Assembly: GCA_024663395.1 (NCBI GenBank)
Contig: JANFAH010000002.1
Span: forward strand, 5,022,001 to 5,086,000
From: Pisolithus tinctorius
Lineage: Eukaryota; Basidiomycota; Agaricomycetes; Boletales; Pisolithaceae
Length of the DNA stretch: 64,000 bases
Reading direction: 5' to 3'
Below, piece by piece: positions 54,139 to 64,000 of the stretch. The notes beneath the pieces were generated by a model. It searched no databases, was not told where the DNA came from, and saw nothing but the letters and a program-made list of their open reading frames with translations. Position 1 is the stretch's first letter. Each line of letters begins with the position of its first letter. A program made the position numbers and the translations under genes.

Positions 54139-56579
54139 GGTTAATGCTAATTACAGTCAGTATGAAGGTGTGTTGGTACTAAGAGGCAAAAGGGACCCAC
54201 GAGTATCAATGTTACGACGATGGGAAACAGGTGTTGCAGAGACAAAAGCCTGAGGAACGAACGAAAAACCTGAGCTCTTTTATCCGATTCAGCCAGCCAA
54301 GACATATAGGGCAGGCCATCCTGAGGCAGTGATACCACCGTGACTTCGACTTCTTGTCACAAGAACTTCGTGTCAGTTGGCTCTGGGGCGAACATGATTG
54401 CGCTCCGGCTACTTGGAATGGTGCATAACTGAGGGAAAGAATGGTCGCAAGTGCGGAAGCCGAATGGAAAATCTGATCAATCTGGAACGCCGAAATGGAA
54501 TTCCCCACAGACCACGAAGAACCTATACTCATGATTAGACCACCCGATGAACTAGCCCGGGACACATGACTGATAATCAAATAGATAATCGTGAACTAGA
54601 CGGCATGCAGGTACTTATCTTCAGAAAACATGGAACAGTTTACGCATCGGGTCCAAGCTCGATCTGGAAGGACTGTACACCATCGATCTATTAACACACC
54701 CGATCGTAGCATCAGAATGCGGCGACCCTTGATCGCTTCAGCCAAGATTGGGCCCTTCAGTCACAAACAAATGATGAGATACTTGTGATGGCGGTCATGG
54801 TCACGGGGTCCAAATCAAGAATGGCGTTAAGCATACCGGGCGCTGAGCATGGACAGGGGATGGTAAACAACGGTCACAAAGAACCACAGGTGGACATATA
54901 CAAGACCCACGAGTCTGCTCCGATAAGGGTGTGAGTTGATCCCATTGAGTTTCTGCCGAATGCCATTCTTGGGGCTTATAATACCATTGGACAACAATAC
55001 CAAACCAAACATTCCTCTACAGGTAGTGTTGATCCGCATCCGGCAGGCATGATTCTTCTGTCTTTAGAATCGCGGCGAGCGAGTATGCCGTCATGGGGAC
55101 ACTCTTAATCGTTCAAACGAGGCCCTGTTCTTCTTGAGTGCTATAACGCCACTGAACAATAATACCACAACGTTCCTCGATATCTGGGCATTGTTGGTCA
55201 GCACTCGGCAGATGCCATTCATTCTGCCATTAGAGTTGCGGCGACCGAGAACGCTCACTAGAGTCCAAAACCACGCCTTTTCTCTAAAAACAATATACTC
55301 CACTAACCATAGGATGTCTGAAACTATAACTGGATAGATGAGTGGCACATGGGCAGTCAAGTGGTTCAGTAATCTGGATCGAGAAAGCAAGTGTCCTCGG
55401 TTCCAGACGTTCAATTTGGCCTCGCTTTGGTCAGTCTCAGAATCCCCCAAAGGCATAAAGCGTCCGGTTGCAAGGGTGAACTATAAACGGGTCCAAATTC
55501 CATTACATACCGACACCTAATTGGGCTTAATATGGGCTCACCATTCGAACCTTCAGCCCTTCTGACCAGGTAATATGATCTTCGATTGTCAGTTATGGGT
55601 CGTAGAATGAGGGTGCCACCAGCATGCTGGCCAGTGCGGAGCACCGCGATGACGTTGGGTAGATAGGCAAGGTCACGGGATCAACCCTACCCTCGACGAT
55701 ATCGGCGGCGCAATGTTGTCGTTCAGATCAGTCTGGAGACCCTCGTCACGTTGTGGGATATCGATAGCGGGTTGCTGTGGTAGACCTAACAAGCCAGGCG
55801 AGATGGCATGACTGGGGGAGCCGCAGCACATGTTGGGTTGCATCGCTCTGCCGGCTTTCTCACGCGTAGACTGCCAATCAGGTTCGCGCAAAATTCAACT
55901 CGATATCATCCTCATCCTACACCTCCCTCACACTCAACGCTGTGCTTTTACATTCAGTAGCCTCGCTGCACCCATTATCCTTCTTTTCTGTATATGTACT
56001 TATGCCAAGCGTTGGACGTTGAATGCTGAATGGTGCAGAGTGTATCGTACTGTCCGAGGATAATCTAATCCTTCCCGTGTGTCAGGTCCCCCTTCAGGAC
56101 TTTCGCGTCTTGCGACTTGCGCTGGATCCTACTAATTACACAAGACCGCCATAAAATAAGTCCACTCATGCTCTCCCGGGGACTTTTACTAATACTTGTT
56201 TCTCAGACCCCGTCACAGCTGAGCTCTCTTCGTTCAGCTGTGTCAATGGCCCGTACCTGGTGGCTTGATCTTTCTGTCATGTCAGTCGATGAAGGCGCAC
56301 GGCCACCACCGTCCGAGTTATCAGATACGTCTTTCATCGCCGCCCTTTCTGGCTGGCAGTCGACGCCTTCTTCGCTTCTTCACGACCACTGACACACATC
56401 GTCCCCCCCCCCTCCCCACACACCAGCCCTCTCGCGTGCAAGTTCTTTCGTTCACGGACCGGGAAATCACTTTTTGCGCTCATGCCAGCCCCATCTCCCT
56501 CGCCCCGCAATAGGTAGGAGCGCCTCTCGAATGCAACTCAGCGCGTCTCCGGCTTGTCCACGCGGTTCCTAGTGCTTCT
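54139..56579. other. Upstream region of PSD-like copy 4, duplicated at 60.4-62.5 kb
   Basis: Colinear blocks: 54300-54420 with 60490-60620; 54560-54720 with 60780-60900; 55130-55280 with 61310-61450; 55570-55620 with 61670-61720; 55950-56100 with 62130-62270. No gene was recognised. The homology places both inverted PSD copies in one duplicated block. Confidence 0.65.
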
Positions 56580-56960
56580 GGGACTTTCGACCTCATCGAC
56601 ATCAGCAAAGGTATGTTGCTAGTACATTGTCCGTTATTCCAGGGGCGTGTGGGACTGTGGAGCTTTCCGATCAGTCGCAATGCTAGCCAGGACGGCTTGA
56701 CGGGTGAGGAATGGGAGAGGCAGTATATACCTTTGTCGTCGACGAACGGAAAATCTTTATCGATTTTCAGCCCTGCATGCGAAGCGGAAGCCCAATCATT
56801 CCTCTCCCTCTTGTGGACTTTTCAGAACGTTCATGGAAGGCCTCGTATCATGGGTGTGCCGGAATCTGCAATAAGCAGTGAGCTTGTATATGCAAGTAGC
56901 GGGACAAAGTCGTCGACTGATCCACTGGGATCCCTACTCTGCCACCTCTGATATGTACAG
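56580..56960 (+). pseudogene. F-box gene 3' relic
   Basis: 56775-56900 (GCATGCGAAGCGGAAGCCCA ... CTTGTGGACTTTTC) resembles the 3' end of F-box copy 1 at 46530-46650. A short frame with SSTNGKSLSIFSP is present, but the leucine-rich body is not recognisable. A matching relic is at 62.5-62.8 kb. Confidence 0.5.
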
Positions 56961-57224
56961 TTGTCCTAGAAAAAGATACTCTGTGTTGTCTCGTATTCAC
57001 CTGGTGTCCCTTAGTGTGTATCCTGTTGCAAAATTTGGTGAGCGAGTCCGTCCTGATTTCTTCACTCCGTTTAAGTTGCCCAAATTTCCGGGGGATCTCG
57101 AAGTGAAAGCATGGTTGTCGTCATCCGTGCACTTGGGACCGTTCCAGAGGTCTCCATATTCTTTTGAATTCCTCATGCGCGACACCGACAATAATTGCTG
57201 TGACGGGACTACTTTACGGGCGAA

Positions 57225-58220
57225 CTTGGTCTAGCCCTCTCCAGCGCGAACTGCTCCAACGGCAGCAGCGGAAATATTTCGAGCGTTCAAGTAGTTGTCG
57301 TTCCAACAGTATCAGTTCAGACGCAGTGGGATAGAGCCGCACGAGCGATGAGCTGAGCTTGAGGCAAACTGTCGGATGATGTATACTGAAGATGTCCTTG
57401 TCTAGCTCCGTCTGACTAAGCCCAACGTGGCTGTGTCCTCGCCTTCCGGCCCCAGACCTCCCTACCACACGCGTGTTACGGCTGTTCTTTGTCAAATAAT
57501 CTATCTGTTACTCAATGACTATGGTTCTCCGGTCTATGTCCATCGCTCTATTAAGAGGGAATTGGCTAGAGTGTCATGTCGTTGGCAAGACGTGATCTTG
57601 ACATCCCCAGGTCTGCTTCTTTGGTGATAGTACACGCGAAGAGAAGTCATGAACATCCACTCGACGTCGAAATATTCCCCCTGGTCTACCCGGGACGATT
57701 TGCTAAGGTTCTCTCAACTCCTATGTAAGTGGGTCTTGTCATCTCTTGCAGATACTGCCGGCGTAGCCCCGTTATTCAGCATAACAGCCAGCATCTTCAG
57801 AAAAATTCGAGGCGTTCGTATGTTTCCCTCTCTAATACATGTCGCTATCTATGCGGCACAAAGGTCTAACTATCCACCGTTCCTTGACCCGCAGCATGCC
57901 CATTCACTTGAATATTTGGATCTTGGGAAAAGCATTCAGACTCGATAACTTTCGGCTCCTCCACCAGGGGCACCGCTGAAATTGCCATCGATAACGTCGC
58001 TCAGAACGCTGGCGATGTCTGGGTCAAATTGTGGAGCTCCACTTCCTGGCGGTATCCACTTATCATTTCTCGAGTCTTCGACGGTCCCGTTCAATGATCC
58101 CCGGTCATTTTTGGTGGCCATTGAGACTCCAAGGATCAGTCATTTCAACTACTCGCCTCCGCTGGTCGGAGATATTTGCAGATCTTAGAGTAAAGTTCCC
58201 GAACGTTCAGCACCTCTGAT
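57225..58220 (+). pseudogene. F-box copy 3, fragmented
   Basis: Pieces in order match copy 1: CQIIYLLLNDYGSPV with RELARVSCRWQDVILTSPG (about 57480-57620); MFPSLIHVAIYAAQRSNYPP and HSLEYLDLGKS (about 57820-57940); PSITSLRTLAMSGSNCGA (57982 on); and VKFPNVQHL near 58215. Frameshifts, stops and deletions separate them. It faces PSD-like copy 5 tail to tail, as copy 2 faces PSD-like copy 4. Confidence 0.85.
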
Positions 58221-58675
58221 ACACCCATAGTTTCCCTGAACTGCTGTATACATGGAATAGTAGATTAGCGAGAGATAAGTCGTCTGCTCGACCATCTCCT
58301 TTGCCGATCTCCGACGTGTGTAAGCCTGCCGCATTTTTCCCAGAAACGAGTAGCTTGTATAGTCTCGATCTACCTACTGTCCCTGCTATATATATACGTT
58401 TGTCAAGGAATAGAGTTAAACACACAACATAACACTGTAAAAGATGAGGCAACGGGTAGACCGAACTCCTTTCAATCTCTGCCATGTTCGAGTGTGGATG
58501 TCCGGGGCACCTTAGGCTGAACCAAGTAAAATGCTCAAGCCTGACATTGCCATCGTATGCGTAGAATGTTACATCGTATACAAACATGTTAGGACACCAA
58601 TTCATCGTTACTATCGTACACATGAAAGAGACACTGTTTGTAGGATTACGTCAACATGCGATCGAAGCTATCGCC
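58221..58675. other. Convergent spacer between F-box copy 3 and PSD-like copy 5
   Basis: No gene. 58490-58660 matches 53030-53190, the equivalent convergent spacer of the other block (for example AAACATGTTAGG versus AAACACGTTACATAAG, and the GTACA..GAGACACTGTTTGTA stretch). It should hold the 3' UTR of the PSD-like gene. Confidence 0.5.
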
Positions 58676-60360
58676 TCAAAGTTTTTCTACGGTGAGAACA
58701 GCTTTTCCGACCCGCACTTTCGATCCTATCAATGGTTGGTCCTCGTTCGGGCCTTGCTGGATCTCCGTCACGTTCAGGCCAGGTCGGAAGATGAGGCAGT
58801 AGGTAGATCCTCCAAAGTGGAAGTCGCCCAGCTTACTTCCCTTCTCGAGCAGATCACCCTCCTTGACGACAATCTTGCAGGTCGACACCTCGCCCAAGCC
58901 AACACCCACGAAACACACCAAGCCAACTGGCTCCTCAGCTTGGATGAAGATCAAAGCACGAGTGGAGATGGCAGAGACAAAGTCCTGCGAACGGGAAACG
59001 ACGTCTAGGTCGGTACGGTTGTTGTCCAAGCAAGCAGCATAATAGGTTGGATGTGGGGCTGGTGGGACACCATCGAGATGTTCCATGCCAGAAATAAGGC
59101 GTGTCCCCACAACCGTACCTCTCACAGGACTGCGCCAACCGTGGTAGTCGAGAGATCCAAGCATAGCCTGTAACAGAGTTCCCCCGACGAAGTCGTCAAC
59201 ACGCGCATCCCCTGCGAGCATGTGGCTGAGGGAATATGGGGTATTTTTGATATAAAACCTGTCTGTGTGGGCGAGGTTCCGGTAAAGCTTGTGGACGGTA
59301 GACGAGCATGGAGAGTTGACGATCTCCGGGTTGTTAGGAAGTTCAGGGTCCCAGCGGTGGGGGAGTAACTCCCTAACGAAAAACTCGTCATAGGAGGTGA
59401 AGCCGTAGTGTTCAGCACTGGGGTCGCAAACATAGAAGTCCTGAAACTTCTCCAGCTTGGGGTCTCCACCGGCACTTTGGACCATGGCATCAAGCGCCTC
59501 GGGACTGAGCCAGCCGCCAGCTTCTGGTTCTGGGACGATGACCTCGGCAGACTCTGGCGACAAGAGGAAGGCATGCCATTCCGTAAACACGGCACAGAAT
59601 CTTGCATTGACTCCGGGATGGGTAAATGCCTCGTAACCAGCAGGGGTGTTGCAGAAACGCGCGATGATACCATAGAATGGAACACCAGCCACCATGGCAC
59701 TTGGGCCTGGACGATATGTAGGCGCGACCATAAGGGTGGCGTCGATCACCTCCATCAGCTCCTCATAGTCTTCGATCTAGATCAAAATGAGCCACGTAAC
59801 AGTCACAAAAAGCCGAAATTATATACCTCTGGTGGCACCTTCCCCCCTGCCACTGCCACTGCTGCTTGTGCTGCCGCGTGCGCTTCTGTCGGGTCCCCTC
59901 CCGCTGCTACTGCCGCCGCTACTGCCGCTTGCGCTGCTGCTACCGCTGCCGCCTTCGTTGCATCTGCCACCGCTGGTGTCGCTGCCGCCGCCACCGCTGC
60001 CACTGCCGCTGCCGCCGCCGCCGCCAGCGCTTGCGCTTCTGCTGCTACAGCGGCTGCTGCTTCCGTTGATGGTGTCGGTGCTGCTGCTGCTGCCACTTGC
60101 GCCGCTACTGCCGTTGTTGCTGCCACGTGCGCTGCTGTTGCTGCTGTTTCTCGTGCTCGCGCGGCCAGTGCCGCTACCGCTCCATCTTCCCTTTTCACAT
60201 CAGATGCCGCTGCCACTGCTGCCGCCAGTCTTACATTCACTGCTGCTCCTGCTGCCGTTGATGCTGCCGCTTGCCGGAACATCTCCCTGAATGCAGTGTA
60301 GACTGCACCGTCCCCCTCGATGAAATTTTTGAAATCTTGCACTACAGGTGCGAGCGACAT
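58676..60360 (-). CDS. PSD-like proenzyme copy 5, intact, N-terminus replaced by an alanine-rich tract
   Basis: Exons 60360-59827 and 59777-58676 are joined after a 49-50-bp intron (donor GTATAT at 59826, acceptor end near 59777; one base uncertain); the product is about 545 residues. It opens MSLAPVVQDFKNFIEGDGAV, so the usual first 90 or so residues of the PSDC-type region are absent. Residues about 30-170 are mostly alanine, encoded by GCN repeats. The catalytic part is complete: VPFYGIIARFCNTP, HYGFTSYDEFFVRE, FYIKNTPYSLSHM, FVGGTLLQAMLGS, GLGEVSTCKIVV and FHFGGSTYCLIF with the cleavage serine. The substrate is unknown, as for copy 1. Confidence 0.85.
59830..60270. repeat. GCN trinucleotide-rich tract in the PSD-like copy 5 coding exon
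   Basis: About 440 bp dominated by GCT, GCC, GCG and GCA on the minus strand, giving an Ala-rich segment with scattered Val, Thr, Asp and Glu. On the plus strand it yields long leucine- or alanine-rich frames with no meaning. It is prone to length change. Confidence 0.9.
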
Positions 60361-62470
60361 GGTTAATGCTGATTAAAGTCAGCATGAAGGTATGGTGGTG
60401 ATAGGATGTGAGAGCAACCCACGAGTATCGATATTTCAACAATGGGGAACAGGTATTGCAGAGACAAAAAGCCTGACGAACGAACGAAAACCCGAGCCCT
60501 TTTATCCGATCCAGCCAGCTAAAGAATATAGGGCAGGTCAAAGCAGTGATACGATTGTAACTTCGGCTTCTTGTCACAAAAACCTCACGTCAGTTGACCT
60601 TGGGGCGAACATGATTGCACTCTGACTACTTGGAATGACACATAACCAAAAGAGAGTTCACGGGTGCGGAAGCCGAATGGAAGATCTGAGCGACCTGGAA
60701 CGCCAAAAAGGAATTCTCCACAGATCACGAAGAAACTATACTCACGACTAGACCACCCGATGAACTGGTCCGGGACACATGACTGATAATCAGATAGATA
60801 ATCATGAACGAGATGACATCGCAGGTATTTACCCTCAGGAAACATGGAACAGTTTATGCTTCGGGCCCAAGCTGGATCTAGTTAATAGACCTGATCGCAG
60901 CACGAGGTTGGGGCCGACCGCTGATCGTCTCAGCCAAGATTGGTTATTTCACAATAAACGAAGAGGTACTTGTGAAGACATACATGGTTATGGTGTCCAA
61001 ATCTGGAATGGGGTCATGTATACCGGAGCGCTGAGATGACCAGGGGCTATAAACAACGGTCACAAAGATCCGCGGGTAAAGATATGCAACTCACACAAGA
61101 GTGTCGGTTAATGGTTCTGAGCTTCCGCCGAATGTTATTCCTGGGTCCTATAATACCAATGGACAACAATGCCAATATCCAACGTTCCTAAACAAGGAAC
61201 TAGGCAATGCTGATCCGTGTTCGGCAGGCATGATTCTTTCTGTCATTAGATTAGCGGCGAGTGAGAATGCTGTCATGAGTACACTCTTACTAGATACATC
61301 GCCCAAGCGAGGCCTTGTTCTTCTTGAGTCCTATAACGCCATTGGTCAGTAATATCAACAACGTTCCTCGTCTAGACACTGTTGATCAGCATCCGGCAGA
61401 CATCATTCATCCTGACATTAAATCGCAACGAACGAGAACGCTTACTAGAGTTCGAAGCCACGGCCTTCCCCAAAAAGCAAGATACTCCATTGAGCATCGG
61501 ACGTTTGGAAAAAGCAAAGACTTGATGGGAAAATGGAGGTAAAAATAAAGTTGTTCGTTTCGTTCGATTGGTCTTCACCTTGATCAGCCTCAGATCCAAA
61601 TTCCAATGCATACTAGCACCGATTCCAATGGAAAACCCCCCATTCGAACCTTCAGCCCTTCTGACCGGGTAATATGATCTTCGATTGACAGTCACGGGTC
61701 GTAGAATGAGGGTGCCACCGACCTGCTAGCTCGTCCAGAGCACCGTGAGAACATTGATTTTCCCGTAGATAGACAAGGCCACAGCATCAGCCCTACCCTC
61801 GACGATGTCGGCGGCGCAATGTTATCGTTTGAATTGTTCGAAGAGCTTTACCACGCTGTGATCGATGGCAGGTTGACTTAACCAGGATGAGATAGCATGA
61901 CTAGGGAAGGCGGTATGTATAATCGTCAGTGAGCAGGATATCCGTTTAGTTGCGTCGCGCTGCACGATTTGGCAGTTTGCAGGTACACATTAATGCTTTC
62001 GCCTCACCTTTGGAGGAGGGATGCCGACGGAGCGAAGAGGCGTGACCTCGCTTTCTCACGCCTCTCTCCCTCTCTGAGACTCGGCGAGTACTCAGATCCA
62101 CATCCGGTCCCACACTCAAACGCTCCGTGCTACACTTCTTACCCTTCCCTTCTGTACATATACTTGGACCAAGCCTTGAACGGCGTAGAATGTATTGCTT
62201 CGTCCAGTACCGTCCGAGGATAACCTAATCAATCCCACAGGTTCCGTGTACCGTGTGCCCCTTCAATCCCACGGCTTGCGACGTTTCTGAAATCCCCGTA
62301 AAAACATCTACTTGTATGTCTACTGACATGCGTTCCCCGGTACTTTTACTCCCTATACCGCTGCTCCTGCGCGCAAGTTCTGTCTCGTGCTCATTCACAA
62401 GCAGGGAGGGCGTACCTATGCCAATGCCAGGCCCGTCTGCCCTTACGTGAGAATGCTCTTCCGCGCCGTG
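60361..62470. other. Upstream region of PSD-like copy 5, partner of 54.1-56.6 kb
   Basis: The first 250 bp (start-codon flank CAGCATTAACCATGTC read on the minus strand, then the AGAGACAAAA..GCCTGA.GAACGAACGAAAA block) match the promoter-proximal flank of PSD-like copy 4. The rest follows the colinear block order listed for 54139-56579. No other gene is seen. Confidence 0.6.
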
Positions 62471-62830
62471 CGAATTACGCGGTTCCCACTAGTACTTCTG
62501 CGATGGGACCATCGACGTCGGCCGTGGGTTCGTGGAGCTTTGCAACCGTTGTAATGCTAGCCGAGAAGGGCTTGACAAGTGGGGAACACGAACAGCAGCG
62601 TATACCTTCGCCATCGACGAACGAAAAATCTGTATGGGTGCTCATCCCTAGATATGAAGTGAAAGCCCACATCACTTCCCCTTGCGGACCTTCCAGAACG
62701 TCGACGAAGAGCCTTTTGTCATAGGTATGCTGGAACAGGCAATAAGCACTGATCTTGTATATGCAAGTGGTGTCGCAGATTAAAGAGGAACAAGTCGTCA
62801 ACTGATTCACCAGGATCCCTGATCTGCCAC
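62471..62830 (+). pseudogene. F-box gene 3' relic, partner of 56580-56960
   Basis: Shared blocks include GCGGTTCCCACTAGTACTTC, ATGCTAGCC.AGAAGGGCTTGAC and TCGACGAACGAAAAATCT. No intact frame. It marks the right end of the second duplicated block. Confidence 0.5.
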
Positions 62831-63239
62831 CTCTGATACATACCTGGGGCCCAAACTTGCCGCATCTTTGACAATTGTCCTACAACCAAGTTCGCCCACC
62901 GCGCTTTTACTTCAATCACTAGCCATCCAGCTGGTGTGCATAATTTCTGAGGTCGTCAAATTATCCCGCACTGACTTCGGCTGCACAGGCAGTTGGCCGA
63001 GTACAGGTATGTAAAAGGTTGATGTGTCAGTGTGGGTGGAGCGCACTTACTCCTTGTCTCGATAGGGAGCACAGGGCGGTGTTGTGTGCAGTGTATGTGT
63101 ATAGTGGCTCCAGGCTGAACAGCTGGCGACAGAGTCTGAATGCACGTGTTGTGAACACCAGGTAAATGCGAGACAGTACAGACTGTTTGTCGCCCACGCA
63201 CATATGTCGAGCATGCTTTTGAACTACGTACCAACACGA
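62831..63239. other. Intergenic region, nothing recognised
   Basis: No gene or repeat was recognised. Confidence 0.35.
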
Positions 63240-64000
63240 ACTACAACGCAACTTGATTTCATTCCGAGAGTCTTGTCGCCAACACAGAGTTCCTACCTTC
63301 TACCTATGTCATTCCCTTCCATCACAACGACTTCATGGTCGCCGTTGACCAGAACCTGTGCTTTGCAACTCACAAGACGATGATTCTTCATGTTCGCACT
63401 GGTTCAGAAGGGTCCAAAATTATGCCTCTTCAGGCCCAAAACGGAAACCGCATTCGGCTGCGAGAGGAAGGGACCCCAGGTAGTTACTCGCACTTGCCCC
63501 AGACTAAACTCTGCGGCACTGCCAGAGCCGCACACTCATGGCGAAGTAACGCCCTCATTTGTCAAAGGTGCGATGGATGTCCACTGCCTCGTCCTTGCTG
63601 GATAGGCAAGTCAGGTCGTCTGATGGGAAATATCAACAACCCCATACTGTCATCGCTGGCCAGCTTGCTGGTGGCACCCTCGTTTTCGTTCCCCAGTCAA
63701 TGATCATGATCATGTCGTGCGCAAGTCACGAACACACTAGATTTTCAAGTTGCTTCTGCCGAGAACGGACGACCTAATTCCCCATCAAGTACATACGTAC
63801 ACAAGCTCTGGTCTTGGGTGAGTTATTCACAATTCCTCATGCAATATGCGGTGGAACGTTCGACCTGGACTGACACGTCCCATTTGCCTTCGTTATTTTG
63901 TGATCAATGGTTTCGAACGATAAGGTAGGTACATACACCTACCTTATCGTTGCCTCCCGGTGAAATTCAAGTGATACGTAAAATAGTCCGCACCGAATCT
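63240..64000 (+). other. Unrecognised locus, uninterrupted paralogue of the 2.0-25.7 kb locus
   Basis: 63270-63480 has an open frame (FLPSTYVIPFHHNDFMVAVD, LCFATHKTMILHVR, QNGNRIRLREEGT) with no family recognised. 63430-63700 and 63770-64000 match, in order, the three remnants at 2047-2110, 12436-12530 and 25280-25740. Here the pieces lie within about 0.6 kb. It continues past the window edge. Confidence 0.6.

Noticed and set aside
59408..60301. Alanine- and leucine-rich frames on the plus strand
   Set aside because: Shadows of the GCN tract in PSD-like copy 5; the minus frame has the spliced, conserved enzyme.

Overview
The window looks like a chromosome segment of an agaricomycete (mushroom-forming basidiomycete) fungus. 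The evidence is introns of about 44-55 bp with GT..AG ends, Plavaka and PIF/Harbinger DNA transposons, chromodomain Ty3/gypsy elements, a DUF6534-type membrane protein, agaric-style F-box genes and a short internal TTAGGG array. No rRNA, tRNA, operon or bacterial feature was seen.

The left half (1-38.7 kb) is layered transposable elements. From left to right: the end of an unknown gene; a decayed Harbinger transposase (361-1604, minus); a palindrome with arms of about 3.8 kb (2139-5994 and 8396-12251) that carries a Plavaka transposase, a divergent serine-rich gene and a DUF6532-like gene, with Plavaka complete on one side only; a 12.7-kb terminal-inverted-repeat (TIR) element (12538-25278) with 45-bp minisatellite ends, into which an 8.5-kb Ty3/gypsy element is inserted (13687-22155, duplicated CCACC target); then an intact phosphatidylserine-decarboxylase (PSD)-like gene (26737-28225); then a MITE holding a mariner element (28724-38714, TA target) that itself holds a second Ty3/gypsy element (30893-37732, duplicated GCACC target).

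The right half (38.8-64 kb) is a decaying tandem gene family region: a DUF6534 membrane-protein gene, an APC6/CDC16-like fragment, four more PSD-like copies (one intact but rebuilt with a polyalanine tract, three broken, besides short fragments), one intact F-box gene and several F-box relics. Spacers are shared between copies, so whole F-box/PSD/spacer blocks have been duplicated. The last 0.6 kb (63.4-64.0 kb) is a paralogue of a locus split at 2.0-25.7 kb by the transposons, so it acts as a near-empty-site reference.

One mutational signature runs through all transposons. Nine in-frame stops in four element families are TGA, most at expected arginine positions and all with the frame continuing beyond. 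The two LTR pairs differ at 24 bases, 23 of them CpG transitions. The diverged outer ends of the palindrome also differ only at CpG sites. This fits deamination of methylated CpG rather than ordinary drift. All assignments come from reading translations and motifs by eye; no database search was run.
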